DNA of 64,000 nt from Psychrobacillus psychrodurans (GTDB taxonomy: Bacteria; Bacillota; Bacilli; Bacillales_A; Planococcaceae). A model generated the notes under the pieces. It worked only from the letters and a program-made list of their open reading frames with translations. It was not told the DNA's origin and searched no databases. The position numbers and the translations under genes were made by a program. Location of the stretch: the NCBI RefSeq assembly GCF_027563345.1, contig NZ_JAMKBK010000002.1. The stretch is one strand, 5' to 3'. The stretch's first letter is position 1. Every line of letters starts with the position of its first letter. This document shows positions 16,995-26,946 of this stretch, one piece after another.

Positions 16995-17530
16995 GTTGAG
17001 CCCTCCAGTATGTTTTTTAATAAAGCTTTTCCTTTACGCAATCTGGTTTTAATCGTATTCTCCTTCACTTCTAGGACATTTTCTATTTCCTTAATAGCAA
17101 GTTCTTCATAATAAAACAAATAAATTACTTCTCGATATTTAACAGGTAATTGCATAACAGCTTGTGCCAGTTGAGCATCTTCATCTTGTTGGATAATCGT
17201 TCGTTCTACATTATCTATGCTGACGCTTAAACTTAAAATTGTATCTTCAGTGGTCTTCACACGTTGGTTATACCAACACTTCAAATAATCCTTTGCATGA
17301 TTTATCGCAATGCGCCATAACCATGTTTTTATTTTTGATTTACCTTTGTATGTATCTAAAGACTTATAACATTTTACAAATATCTCTTGCGTTAGATCCT
17401 CTGCGATTGCGTGGTTATTCACATATGCATAAACTAGCTGTATTATGTCTTGACCATATGCTCGCATTAAATCATTAATAATTTCATCGTGCTTTTCTGC
17501 TGCTATAGAGGCAATTGTTATTTCTCCCAT
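16979..17530 (-). CDS. ECF-type RNA polymerase sigma factor
   Basis: 183 residues from the ATG at 17530, chosen because AAAGGAG lies 9 nt upstream (an in-frame ATG at 17551 has no site). Sigma-70 region 2 reads YVNNHAIAEDLTQEIFVKCYKSL and TWLWRIAINHAKDYLK. Region 4 reads LPVKYREVIYLFYYEELAIKEIENVL...TIKTRLRKGKALL. There is no classical anti-sigma gene; the PadR-like gene and SEDS protein with a soluble prefix follow with overlaps and may supply control. Confidence 0.88.
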   Translation of the reverse strand: MGEITIASIAAEKHDEIINDLMRAYGQDIIQLVYAYVNNHAIAEDLTQEIFVKCYKSLDTYKGKSKIKTWLWRIAINHAKDYLKCWYNQRVKTTEDTILSLSVSIDNVERTIIQQDEDAQLAQAVMQLPVKYREVIYLFYYEELAIKEIENVLEVKENTIKTRLRKGKALLKNILEGSTWMNV

Positions 17531-17603
17531 AAGCTTCTCTCCTTTTTCCATTAGACGAGACTATTAAACAGAAAGTTTTAAGTTTCTAGTTTTTATAAAA
17601 ATA

Positions 17604-17634
17604 GTAGCACAAACACCAATGAGGTTTGTGCTAC
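17604..17634 (-). terminator. Terminator of the yeiH-like gene
   Basis: GTAGCACAAAC and GTTTGTGCTAC form a perfect 11-bp stem. On the minus strand TATTTTTATAAAAAC follows, fitting termination of the upstream yeiH-like gene before the sigma operon. Confidence 0.8.
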
Positions 17635-17712
17635 TTAAGATTAAAGATTATCTGAATCTAATGAGAAAATTCTTTCAAAAACCTGTGTTACCGATTGTAA
17701 TGCAAATTCAGA

Positions 17713-18714
17713 TTACAATAACAGCAAAATCAATAATAGAGCAAATACAATCTGGAACAGTCCGATTCCACCGGCATAAGCAGATAACTTCCAACCGTTT
17801 AGGGTAAGGTCTTTAATTTTAACACTCAATCCAATTCCAGCTAAAGCAATTATTTCCAAATAGTTTCCGAATCCTTTAATGGAATGAGTAGCTATTTCAG
17901 GGAAATGCAGAATACTATTTATACAACATAATATGAAAAACCCTCCGACATACCATGGAACGATTGTATTCCATTGAAATGGGACCTTTGTTTTTGTCTG
18001 CTCTACCTTTTTTAGTTTGATTTGTTTCAAAACGAATACAACACCTACTAAAAATATAATTCGACTGATTTTAAAGACGGCTGCCTGATCCTTAACTGTT
18101 TCACCGACTATACTTCCGCTAGCCACTACTTGTCCAACAGATTGCAATGTTCCACCTATTAAAGCAGATGAACGCAATACATTGTCATGAAAAATTACAC
18201 TTATAATCAATGGTAACATGACCATCAAAACCGTCCCCAGCAGATTAACAATTGTAATAGAAACGGCAACGTCAGATTCCCTCGCCTCAATGGTTGGTGC
18301 AGTTGCCACAATTGCGGATGAGCCACAGACTGCATTTCCACTAGCCATCAGTAAACCAAAGTCCTCGCCGAATCGTAGTTTTTTTCCTAACCAAACAACA
18401 AACATAATCGTCGCTGTCATTTGAATGAGAATAAAAGTTAGTCCTGATATTCCGATTTCCAATAATGAATTGAAAGTCAAAGTAGCTCCTAACAGCACTA
18501 TAGAAATATATAATAAATTACTTCCTGAAAACTTTACTCCCGACTTTAAAATAGAATATGAACCTATTTTTAGATTGCCAAATAATATACCAATCAAAAT
18601 CGCAAATAAGCCACTTCCTAAATTAGGGAATATTCTACCGAGAGCTATACCAAACATTGCAATTGCAATACAAGCTAATAGTCCCGGTAAAAGATTTATA
18701 ATTTTCCTTGTCAT
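17713..18714 (-). CDS. YeiH family putative anion/sulfate exporter (UPF0324)
   Basis: 333 residues, about ten membrane segments, with the family blocks GLLMASGNAVCGSSAIVATAP (about 122-142) and GGTLQSVGQVVASG (about 185-198). YeiH proteins are predicted inner-membrane exporters, sometimes linked to sulfonate or taurine metabolism; transport has not been settled. It is single, with no LysR-type regulator alongside. The C-terminus is a run of leucines inside the last membrane helix. Confidence 0.87.
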   Translation of the reverse strand: MTRKIINLLPGLLACIAIAMFGIALGRIFPNLGSGLFAILIGILFGNLKIGSYSILKSGVKFSGSNLLYISIVLLGATLTFNSLLEIGISGLTFILIQMTATIMFVVWLGKKLRFGEDFGLLMASGNAVCGSSAIVATAPTIEARESDVAVSITIVNLLGTVLMVMLPLIISVIFHDNVLRSSALIGGTLQSVGQVVASGSIVGETVKDQAAVFKISRIIFLVGVVFVLKQIKLKKVEQTKTKVPFQWNTIVPWYVGGFFILCCINSILHFPEIATHSIKGFGNYLEIIALAGIGLSVKIKDLTLNGWKLSAYAGGIGLFQIVFALLLILLLL

Positions 18715-18956
18715 TTATCTACCTCATTAAATAGTTTACTGTTCTCGCTAAAAATCATTTTAACATAATTTACACATGCTTTGTTTTTGGGTACCAATAG
18801 AAACAAATAGACATATAGGTATGGGAACTATTTAAGTGAAATGTTTTAATCGAGCAGTTTGTGGGAAAGTGAAGCTTAAAGTCCAAGTATATATATTAGT
18901 AAATTGTTGGATAATAAAGATTAACTTAAAGGACTTTTAATCAGGGGTGGAACTAT

Positions 18957-19664
18957 ATGGGCTATGTATTTGTTATTGTGTATTTAACGATTATTTTAAT
19001 TGTAATAGAAATTAATACCATCCTGTTTACTTTTACAGGACTTAAAAAAAATATTGCCAGATTTCAGGTTATCTCCATGCTTACAGGAACTGGATTTACG
19101 ACAGGGGAATCAGAACTAATTATTGATCACCCCATACGTAGAAGGCTTGGTGCTTTTTTAATCCTCTTTGGTGCATTTTCTTTAGCGGTTATTATTTCTG
19201 CAATTAGCAGCATATTGTCAGATGAATTTTTCACTATGAAAATAGGTTATGTCGCTGGAACATTGGTTTTGTTCTTATTTGTTTTAAAAGTTGGTAAAGT
19301 CAAAAATAAACTAACCGTCTTATTTGAGCATGAACTTGAAAGAAACTTTGATCTTCAAGATATGACTATAAAAGATGTCTTTTTAACAGAAGAGAATGAT
19401 TACTTAGTGGAAGTTCCTCTCCACAGTTCTTCCACTATGATTGGTGGAAAACTAATAGAGAAATTAAATTCAGAGGAAGACATAAATGTTTTGTCAATAA
19501 AGCGGGGAGAAATTGTTATCCGAAAGGAAAGACTAAATACCGAGCTTCAAGCCGGAGATTTCATTTTAATGTTCGGTGATAAAGAAGTGATTAGAAGAAT
19601 TTTTAAAGCAGAACTGAAGGAACATGAAGAGGAGATAAAGAACGAAATTGATCGTCGGAATTAA
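18957..19664 (+). CDS. Membrane protein with TrkA-C (RCK_C) domain
   Basis: 235 residues: an N-terminal helix, a charged segment with GTGFTTGESELIIDHPIRRR (a motif shared with TrkH-like potassium transporters), two more membrane helices (about 62-110), and a C-terminal TrkA-C domain (about 145-220) containing LQAGDFILMFGDKEVI. TrkA-C domains bind small ligands such as c-di-AMP in Firmicutes potassium and amino-acid transporters. GGGGTGG precedes the ATG. A regulatory or ion-linked role is inferred. Confidence 0.78.
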   Translation: MGYVFVIVYLTIILIVIEINTILFTFTGLKKNIARFQVISMLTGTGFTTGESELIIDHPIRRRLGAFLILFGAFSLAVIISAISSILSDEFFTMKIGYVAGTLVLFLFVLKVGKVKNKLTVLFEHELERNFDLQDMTIKDVFLTEENDYLVEVPLHSSSTMIGGKLIEKLNSEEDINVLSIKRGEIVIRKERLNTELQAGDFILMFGDKEVIRRIFKAELKEHEEEIKNEIDRRN

Positions 19665-20189
19665 AATTAATATCAAAATTATCTAAATTAGAATAGATAC
19701 ATTAAATAAAGTTTGATTAGAAATATTGACCTGCATCGCCAGGGTAGATCCCCATTATCTTCCTAGGCTTTAATTATAAAAATAGAGGTTTAGAATAATT
19801 ATTCCCATGCGAAATTTTTGCGCTTTTTTACTGATTTATTACAACAATCATACCGTTATTAATCTTGGTCTATTCCATTAGATAGCTATGTATATTGCTA
19901 GAGTCTAATGAAACGTTGAATAGAAAGAATATATTTTGAAAAGTTGAAGATCCCCCTAATTCACAGAGAATCTTAATTTTAATAAAGTTGTCCCACTGTT
20001 GTAAAAGTAGTGGGGCTTCTTTTATTTTAAAAAAAGTTACTTTCGTTTTTCTTGATATATTATTCTACTTATACAATCTAAGGTGTCTATTTTTAGTTTC
20101 GGTCATTTATAAAGCAGATACCTTGAACAAATATTTACCTAGAATTATTATCTATTAGAGACGTTTAAATAACGAAGGGAAGAAAAAAT
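19665..20189. other. Intergenic stretch with one terminator hairpin
   Basis: 525 bp, AT-rich, with stops in all frames. The only clear structure is CCCACT/AGTGGG at 19992-20013, followed by CTTCTTTTATTTT, a plausible terminator for the TrkA-C gene. I see no gene or known regulatory RNA here. Confidence 0.6.
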
Positions 20190-21197
20190 ATGATTAGAAA
20201 ACTTACGCCCATTCCTGTTTCAGTTTTGGATTTAGTGGCTGTCAAAGAAGGCCAGTCAAACAAAGAAGCTTTTAAAGATATGGTTAGCCTGGCACAACAT
20301 GCGGAAAAGATCGGCTACAATCGATATTGGCTAACAGAGCACCACAATTCGCAGACTGTTATTAGTTCTGCTACTTCTATTTTAATCGGTCATGTATTGG
20401 AAAAAACAGAAACTATTAAAGTAGGTTCAGGTGGTATTATGTTACCAAATCATGCACCACTTGTTGTTGCAGAGCAGTTTGGTACTCTTGAAACAATCTA
20501 TCCGAATAGACTTGATTTAGGACTGGGTCGTGCTCCGGGAACTGATATGCAAACTGCTCATGCTCTACGCAGAACGACTCAGGAAACTTCTTTTTCTTTC
20601 CCACAGGATGTAGTGGAATTGCAAAATTACTTTAAATCTTTAGATCAGCAAGGTGGAGTTCGTGCCTTTCCTGGTGTAGGTGTCAAAGTACCAATTTACA
20701 TTCTTGGTTCGAGTACTTCAAGCGCAGAGTTAGCCGCTCGTTTGGGACTACCTTATGTATTTGCTGCACATTTTGCCCCCCAACAATTTGAACTAGCGAT
20801 ACAAATTTATCGTAATAAGTTTGTTCCTTCTGTGTATTTGTCAGAACCATATGTGATGGTTTGTGTAAATGTGATAGCAGCAGATACAAATGAGGAAGCT
20901 AAAAAGCTTGCAACATCTAGTGATCGTTTTTATTTAAATGTAGTAAGCGGTAAAAAGGATTTGTTACAGCCCCCAATTGATACAATGGATGGTCATTGGA
21001 ACCATTTAGAAGAAAATGCTGTCCGTGGAATGTCTGTTTATACATTTAAGGGAGATTTAAATGCAATCAGTACCCAATTAAAATCATTCCTAGGAGCATT
21101 CCACGTTGATGAATTGATGGCTGTTTCTTATATTTACGATCAAGAAGCAAGAAGACGTTCATATGAAATATTGAAGGAAGCTGTTTATCAACTTTAA
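20190..21197 (+). CDS. LLM class flavin-dependent oxidoreductase (bacterial luciferase-like)
   Basis: 335 residues, close to the 330-340 of the MsnO8/YceB-like group. It opens with IPVSVLDLVAVKEGQS, typical of that subgroup. Further marks: YWLTEHHNSQTVISSATSILIG (about 47-68), VGSGGIMLPNHAPLVVAEQFGTL and LDLGLGRAPGTD, which place it in the TIM-barrel F420/FMN luciferase-like monooxygenases. It would need a reduced flavin supplied by another enzyme. It is single; the substrate is unknown. Confidence 0.88.
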   Translation: MIRKLTPIPVSVLDLVAVKEGQSNKEAFKDMVSLAQHAEKIGYNRYWLTEHHNSQTVISSATSILIGHVLEKTETIKVGSGGIMLPNHAPLVVAEQFGTLETIYPNRLDLGLGRAPGTDMQTAHALRRTTQETSFSFPQDVVELQNYFKSLDQQGGVRAFPGVGVKVPIYILGSSTSSAELAARLGLPYVFAAHFAPQQFELAIQIYRNKFVPSVYLSEPYVMVCVNVIAADTNEEAKKLATSSDRFYLNVVSGKKDLLQPPIDTMDGHWNHLEENAVRGMSVYTFKGDLNAISTQLKSFLGAFHVDELMAVSYIYDQEARRRSYEILKEAVYQL

Positions 21198-21242
21198 GGA
21201 TAACATCTCCTACCAAATTGAATTCTTACGCTTTAATTAAAG

Positions 21243-21290
21243 AATTCTGGAACTGTGTTTCCAATAGATGGTGGTGAAAGGTCAGTTTAA
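21243..21290 (+). pseudogene. Remnant of an SDR C-terminus
   Basis: The frame NSGTVFPIDGGERSV followed by TAA is the usual SDR ending (T-G-x-V/T-x-P/V-D-G-G). A stop lies just upstream in frame, so only about 15 codons survive. It is a gene scar and not expressed as a protein. Confidence 0.4.
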
Positions 21291-21291
21291 A

Positions 21292-21325
21292 AAAAGACAT
21301 TCCTTTTCGGAGTGTCTTTTTTTGT
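21292..21325 (+). terminator. Terminator downstream of the LLM oxidoreductase
   Basis: AAAAGACATTCC pairs with GGAGTGTCTTTT (one G-U), followed by TTTTG. The rest of 21198-21758 shows no gene beyond the SDR scar. Confidence 0.8.
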
Positions 21326-21758
21326 AGAAAAATCCAATGATTATGTAATTATTCTTATAAGAATCAACAACCCCAAAAAAATGAAACAGTTTCTATATAA
21401 AGATAGAAAATCTATTTGTTACATTGCTCGCTAAAATTAATATTTAACTCTATCGAGTTAACCACTAAATCCTTTGTTACTAGTGTAAGGCACGGATTAT
21501 TATTTAGGTGTTCAGGAGCTGAGCAAATTAAAAAGAATTACCACACATAAATTTAATGAAACTATAAATAATAATATATTGTTCAAATTTTCAGGGTCAA
21601 TAGACATAATTTCTGAAAAACTTTAGGTTTATCTATTTAGGTTAATTCTTTTAATCTCGATCGATAAGCCTGTTTTTTGTAATCGTAAAGGATAAATTTT
21701 CTTTTTGATGAATATACACTTAAGTAATAATCAAAAAATTCAAATAAGGAGGAAAATC

Positions 21759-23216
21759 ATGAAGAAAAAATGCATTACCATGGTGATGGCTTGGGTATTA
21801 GTTATGGGTATGTTCAGTTTTCAAAATGTTGCTCAAGCAGAAGAAATAGTAAAGGAAACTTTAAACGATTCTATTACTATGCTTATAGAAGAAAAATTAG
21901 CTGGAGCAGATGTGAGTATTACTGTAAGAGACCGCTTGTCCGGAGAAGCGATTTATGACTACAATGGTCTTACAACTGTAAAACCAGCGTCTAATATGAA
22001 ACTTTTGACTACTGCAGCAGCTTTAGACATATTGGGAAAGGATTACCGTTTCAATACTAGCCTTTATACTTCTGGGAAGGTGTCGAATGGAGTTTTAAAA
22101 GGGGATGTCTATTTAAAAGGACAAGGTGATCCAACTTTATCCATAGAAGACTTACAACAGTTCGCAGAAGAGTTAAAAGCACAGGGTATCCATAAAATTG
22201 ATGGTCGAATTGTTGGTGATGACAAATGGTTTGATAATGATCTATTAACACCGGGAATATGGATTGGGGACGAGTCTTATTATTACGCTGCACCTATTTC
22301 AGCTTTAACCACTTCTCCAAACACAGACTACGATTCCGGTACGATTATCGTAGAAGCAGTTGGGACTGTAGTTGGAGACTTACCGTCCATTAAGGTAACG
22401 CCACACAATGGTGATTTACAAATATTAAATGAAGCACAGACAGTGGAAGTGGGAAAAGCCAATACAATAACGATCGAAAGATTACATCAAACAAACAAGA
22501 TTGTCATTAATGGTAACCTTCCTGTCGATAAAACAAAAAGAGAATGGGTGACTGTTAAACATCCAACGACACATACATTGACAATGTTCCAGGCAGTTTT
22601 AGTAGATTCAGGAATTGAGTATTCAAAAGAAAAAGTATTTCAAGCTGCAACACCAAATAGTGCTCAACTCGTAGCAATGAAGCAATCGATGACACTGGAA
22701 CAACTGTTAATCCCGTATATGAAACTAAGTAACAATGGTATTGCGGATATTTTAGTGAAAACGATGGGTAAAGTGAAAAATAATCACGGTAGCACAAAGG
22801 CTGGCTTACAAGCTATTAGAGATTATGGAAACTCAATTAACTTAAATATGACGGATTGGCAATTTGAAGATGGGTCAGGAATGTCTCACGAAAATAAGGT
22901 TTCCAGTTTATTGGTAAGTGAGTTGTTATATCAAGTGCAACGAGAAGATTGGTTTACTACCTATTTTACTAGCTTACCAGTAGCTGCAAATACAGATCGA
23001 ATGGTAGGAGGTACTTTAAGAAATCGATTGAAAGATCCATTAACAGCAGGAAAAGTCTATGCAAAAACCGGGTCATTAACCGGTGTTAGTACATTGAGTG
23101 GTTATCTAGAAACAGGTAGCGGCCAATCGTACATCTTTAGCGTGTTAGTACAAAATAAATCTGGGGCTTCCACTGCGATTGATGAAATTGTTAAAGAAAT
23201 AGCAGAAGAATTATAA
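21759..23216 (+). CDS. PBP4-type D-alanyl-D-alanine carboxypeptidase/endopeptidase (peptidase S13)
   Basis: 485 residues from the ATG at 21759, which has AGGAGG upstream and starts a clear signal peptide (MKKKCITMVMAWVLVMGMFS...AQA). The S13 motifs are all present: SNMK (78-81, acyl-enzyme Ser78), the SxN motif SNNG near 324 and KTGSLTG near 432, with the large inserted domain between SxxK and SxN. Such enzymes trim or cut peptidoglycan cross-links outside the cell. It is single, with a terminator after it (23290-23341). Confidence 0.9.
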   Translation: MKKKCITMVMAWVLVMGMFSFQNVAQAEEIVKETLNDSITMLIEEKLAGADVSITVRDRLSGEAIYDYNGLTTVKPASNMKLLTTAAALDILGKDYRFNTSLYTSGKVSNGVLKGDVYLKGQGDPTLSIEDLQQFAEELKAQGIHKIDGRIVGDDKWFDNDLLTPGIWIGDESYYYAAPISALTTSPNTDYDSGTIIVEAVGTVVGDLPSIKVTPHNGDLQILNEAQTVEVGKANTITIERLHQTNKIVINGNLPVDKTKREWVTVKHPTTHTLTMFQAVLVDSGIEYSKEKVFQAATPNSAQLVAMKQSMTLEQLLIPYMKLSNNGIADILVKTMGKVKNNHGSTKAGLQAIRDYGNSINLNMTDWQFEDGSGMSHENKVSSLLVSELLYQVQREDWFTTYFTSLPVAANTDRMVGGTLRNRLKDPLTAGKVYAKTGSLTGVSTLSGYLETGSGQSYIFSVLVQNKSGASTAIDEIVKEIAEEL

Positions 23217-23289
23217 GGTTTAGGTTTAACCTTAGCACTTCTCCTATTCAGTATTTAGAATGATACCGCTAAACTTTTAGATTTTATAT

Positions 23290-23345
23290 AAACACCTATA
23301 CGTAAAAACGGGTTTCCCCTTTCAACGTGAAGGTGTTTTTTACTT
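23290..23345 (+). terminator. Terminator after the S13 peptidase gene
   Basis: AAACACCT pairs with AGGTGTTT enclosing an ACGT/ACGT inner stem, followed by TTTTTACTT. Confidence 0.7.
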
Positions 23346-23606
23346 GTTTGTAAGTGAAGAGTAATTTTGTGTTTCTTCTATAAAAATACTAAAGAAAAGG
23401 TAAAAATCAATACATATGTCCAAAGTTGATTTGAAGTTTTGTCTTCCGGGTATTAGTAAAATTACTTATTAACAGCCTTAATAGAATTAGAATTGTGGTC
23501 ATTCATAAGTGTTTGTCAATGAATTTTTGGGTATTGGGTCTGATTGCTTTTCCAAATAACAATTTCCTACATAGAATATAAGTACTTTAATTTCTCTATT
23601 TCATAA

Positions 23607-23620
23607 TGGAAGCGTTTTCA
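23607..23620 (+). promoter_or_regulatory. Catabolite-responsive element (cre)
   Basis: TGGAAGCGTTTTCA matches the CcpA-binding consensus TGNAARCGNWWWCA. It sits about 75 nt before the RBS of the GH15-like gene, suggesting control of that glucan-related gene by carbon source. Confidence 0.7.
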
Positions 23621-23695
23621 AATGATTGTTTGTCTAGAATAATTGCAAATGGTTAACCATCATTGTATGGGTATTATTTAAGGGAGGTCTCGTAT

Positions 23696-24718
23696 ATGAA
23701 AATCAACAATGCAATTGAAGTTTTAGATCGGATGCGTCTATCGAATGGAGCTTATACCGCCAGCGTTTCAAAAGACTACCATTTTGTCTGGATACGTGAT
23801 GTTGTATACACGGTATTGCCTTTTTTACAAAGCAATTCTGATCGGTATGAAAAGGCATATCATGCTTTATTTGAACTATTTAAAACATACGAATGGAAAA
23901 TAGATATTCACCGAGAAAAAAAACCGGTTTATCTTTTTGAGTATATCCACTCGCGATATTCCACAGATTTAGAGGAATTGAGCCAAGAATGGGGGCATGC
24001 GCAGAATGATGCGATTGGAGCGTTCCTATGGGGAGTAGGAGTGGGATTAAGCCACGGACATAAAGTTATCCGTGATGAGAATGATCTTTCTATTGTTCAG
24101 AAACTAGTCGACTATCTAGAATGTCTAGGGTACTGGCAAGCAAAGGATAATGGAATGTGGGAAGAAAATATGGAACTACATGCTTCAAGTGTAGGTGCAT
24201 GTGTGGCAGGCTTGAGTGCGGTTAAAATGCTTGTGAATGTTAAGGATGAACTAATTCAAAAAGGTGAAGAGACGCTGCGTTTTCTATTACCTCGTGAAAG
24301 TGAAACAAAAGAAACAGATTTATCACTTCTTTCACTTATCTATCCGTATCGTGTAATTGAAAGGAAAACTGCACTTAAGATAGTCGAGATGGTTTCCGAA
24401 CAACTTGAGCGGACAAATGGCTGTATTCGTTATCGTAACGATCAGTATTATAACGAAGGCAGCGAAGCAGAATGGTGCTTTGGACTACCTTGGCTTGGAC
24501 TGTGTTATTTTGAACTGGGGTTGCATGACAAGGCTTATGAATATGTGGATAAAACGGAAAGAATCGTACCAGAAAATTGGGAAGTCCCTGAATTATATAT
24601 TGGCGGTAAAAATGTCCCGAATGGCAACACTCCACTAGCATGGTCCGTAGCGCTTTCATATTTATTTTTAAACCGTATGGTTAATACACATTCTACACAA
24701 TTGACAGGAAATGACTGA
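23696..24718 (+). CDS. Glycoside hydrolase family 15-like protein
   Basis: 340 residues from the ATG at 23696, with AGGGAGG upstream (an earlier in-frame ATG at 23663 lacks one). The sequence is alpha/alpha-barrel-like: SKDYHFVWIRDVVYTVLPFL near the N-terminus, QNDAIGAFLWGVG, LHASSVGACVAGL, GSEAEWCFGLPWLGLCYFELG and GNTPLAWSVALSYLFLNR, the GH15/glucoamylase-phosphorylase-kinase layout. It lies just upstream of the glycogen operon but is separated by a terminator, and has its own cre site. It may act on glycogen or starch oligosaccharides; activity is inferred. Confidence 0.8.
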   Translation: MKINNAIEVLDRMRLSNGAYTASVSKDYHFVWIRDVVYTVLPFLQSNSDRYEKAYHALFELFKTYEWKIDIHREKKPVYLFEYIHSRYSTDLEELSQEWGHAQNDAIGAFLWGVGVGLSHGHKVIRDENDLSIVQKLVDYLECLGYWQAKDNGMWEENMELHASSVGACVAGLSAVKMLVNVKDELIQKGEETLRFLLPRESETKETDLSLLSLIYPYRVIERKTALKIVEMVSEQLERTNGCIRYRNDQYYNEGSEAEWCFGLPWLGLCYFELGLHDKAYEYVDKTERIVPENWEVPELYIGGKNVPNGNTPLAWSVALSYLFLNRMVNTHSTQLTGND

Positions 24719-24840
24719 GCTCAAAATACAGATATAAGATTACCTTTTAATAAGGAGGACAGCTGATAACTTTTCTACGATTAACGGACCTTAGTATTTT
24801 ATTGTTATTAACTTTGCATGAACAAAATGTTTTTCCCAAA

Positions 24841-24870
24841 AATCCTCCATTGTATGGAGGATTTTTTATT
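24841..24870 (+). terminator. Terminator between the GH15-like gene and glgB
   Basis: AATCCTCCAT pairs perfectly with ATGGAGGATT around TGT, followed by TTTTATT. Confidence 0.9.
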
Positions 24871-24996
24871 ATGTCAATATTTATCGAATATTAGGAACAG
24901 TTAAATATTAAAAGGTGTTTAAAGATATATGGCGAATAATTTAGAGTAGAATTGGTATTTATATTGAGGAAATCATAGATTGAAAGAGGTGTTTAA

Positions 24997-26946
24997 ATGG
25001 TAGAAGTCATGAAGTTGAATAACCAGCTATACCCAAGTGATTTTGATGTATACCTTTTTCATGAAGGAACACTGTATGAAAGTTATAAGATGCTCGGAGC
25101 TCATATACTTGATGAGAAAGATATACAAGGTGTTCGTTTTGCAGTTTGGGCACCAAATGCAAGACAGGTTTCCGTTGTAGGTAATTTTAATAATTGGAAT
25201 GGTACCCAGCATAAACTAGAATGCTTGGATCAATCTGGAATCTGGGTTTTATTTATTCCTGAACTTGCTCATGGTGACATCTATAAGTATGAGGTTACAG
25301 GACCAGACGGACGGAAGGAGCTAAAAGCAGATCCGTATGCTTTTTATTCGGAGCTCCGACCAGAAACAGCTTCTATTATCTACAATTTGAATACTTTTAA
25401 ATGGCAAGATCAAAAATGGATGGCAAAGCGAGTAAAAAAGGATATTTATCACAAACCGATGATGATTTACGAAGTTCACTTGGCTTCATGGAAACAAAAA
25501 GAAGGTGGGGAGTTTTATAATTATCAAGAACTTGCAGATGAATTGATCAATTATGTAATTGATAATGGCTTTACACATATTGAGTTGATGCCTGTTATGG
25601 AGCATCCATACGATGGTTCATGGGGTTATCAAATAACTGGCTACTATTCAGCGACTAGCAGATATGGTACGCCTGAGCAACTAATGTATTTTATAGATCG
25701 ATGCCATCAAAAGGACATTGGTGTAATACTTGACTGGGTACCTGCACATTTTTGTAAGGATATACATGGACTCGGAAAGTTCGATGGAACGGCACTTTTC
25801 GAATCGGCAGATCCATTGAGAGCAGAGAGACCAATTTGGGGAACATATAGCTTTGACTATAGTAAGCCAGAAGTCGTCAGCTTCCTCATTTCAAACGCAA
25901 TATTTTGGATGGATGTCTATCATGTAGACGGTTTTCGTATAGATGCAGTTTCATCCATGATTTACCTAAATCATGATAATCCTCTCCCTGTAGAATTGAA
26001 AAATCAATATGGAAGTGGAGAGAATCTTGAAGCAATCGAATTTCTAAAAAAGTTAAATGAGACTATTTTTCAAAGATTCCCAGGTGCGCTGATGATGGCG
26101 GAAGAAGCAACCGAATGGCCGTTGGTAACAAGTCCAACTAGTGCAGGTGGACTTGGATTTAATTATAAATGGAATATGGGCTGGTCAAATGACGTGCTCA
26201 AATATATGATGCTTGATATTAATCAACGACCAGAGCATCATCATTTATTAACATTTTCGTTTTTATATGCATTTTCAGAAAACTTTGTCCTTCCATTTTC
26301 ACATGATGAAATAGTTCACGGCAAAAGGTCATTACTAAATAAAATGCCCGGTGACTACTGGCAAAAATTTGCAAACCTTCGCCTCTTATTTGGCTATTTA
26401 TTTGCGCATCCAGGGAAGAAACTTTTATTTATGGGTAGTGAATTTGCACAATTTGACGAATGGAAATACCAACAAGAAATGGATTGGATGCTATTAGATT
26501 TTGACGCTCATTCCACTTTTTTTCGGTACTATAAAGATTTAAATAAATTATATCAAGAAACATCTTCACTATGGCGATTAGATCATGAGCCAGTCGGCTT
26601 TCATTGGATCGACGCGGATAATGCAGATCAAAGTGTGATTACCTTTATGAGAAAAGGAAAACGTAAGGGGGATTATTGCATTATTGTTTGTAATTTTTCA
26701 GCCACTGTTTACCATAAATATCAAATAGGAGTTCCGACCAAGGGTACATATTTCGAAGCATTTAATAGTGATGCTACTTCATATGGAGGGTCGGGACAGT
26801 TGAATTCAACCCCAATGAATGCCAGTCAAATTTCTCAAAATAACCAACCTTATAGCTTAGAAATAACTGTACCACCATTAGGGATAGCTATATTCATGAA
26901 AGAAACGAAAAAAAGAAAAAGGGGAGTCAGTACAAATGGCATCTAA
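24997..26946 (+). CDS. glgB: 1,4-alpha-glucan branching enzyme
   Basis: 649 residues; it makes the alpha-1,6 branches of glycogen. It has an N-terminal CBM48 (GVRFAVWAPNARQVSVVGNFNNW) and a GH13 barrel: VILDWVPAHF, DGFRIDAVSSM with nucleophile Asp316, MAEEAT with Glu369/370, and FVLPFSHDEIVHGKRSL. It is the first gene of glgB-glgC-glgD-glgA and overlaps glgC by 11 nt. GAAAGAGGTG precedes the ATG; a second ATG at 25012 is possible. Confidence 0.96.
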   Translation: MVEVMKLNNQLYPSDFDVYLFHEGTLYESYKMLGAHILDEKDIQGVRFAVWAPNARQVSVVGNFNNWNGTQHKLECLDQSGIWVLFIPELAHGDIYKYEVTGPDGRKELKADPYAFYSELRPETASIIYNLNTFKWQDQKWMAKRVKKDIYHKPMMIYEVHLASWKQKEGGEFYNYQELADELINYVIDNGFTHIELMPVMEHPYDGSWGYQITGYYSATSRYGTPEQLMYFIDRCHQKDIGVILDWVPAHFCKDIHGLGKFDGTALFESADPLRAERPIWGTYSFDYSKPEVVSFLISNAIFWMDVYHVDGFRIDAVSSMIYLNHDNPLPVELKNQYGSGENLEAIEFLKKLNETIFQRFPGALMMAEEATEWPLVTSPTSAGGLGFNYKWNMGWSNDVLKYMMLDINQRPEHHHLLTFSFLYAFSENFVLPFSHDEIVHGKRSLLNKMPGDYWQKFANLRLLFGYLFAHPGKKLLFMGSEFAQFDEWKYQQEMDWMLLDFDAHSTFFRYYKDLNKLYQETSSLWRLDHEPVGFHWIDADNADQSVITFMRKGKRKGDYCIIVCNFSATVYHKYQIGVPTKGTYFEAFNSDATSYGGSGQLNSTPMNASQISQNNQPYSLEITVPPLGIAIFMKETKKRKRGVSTNGI

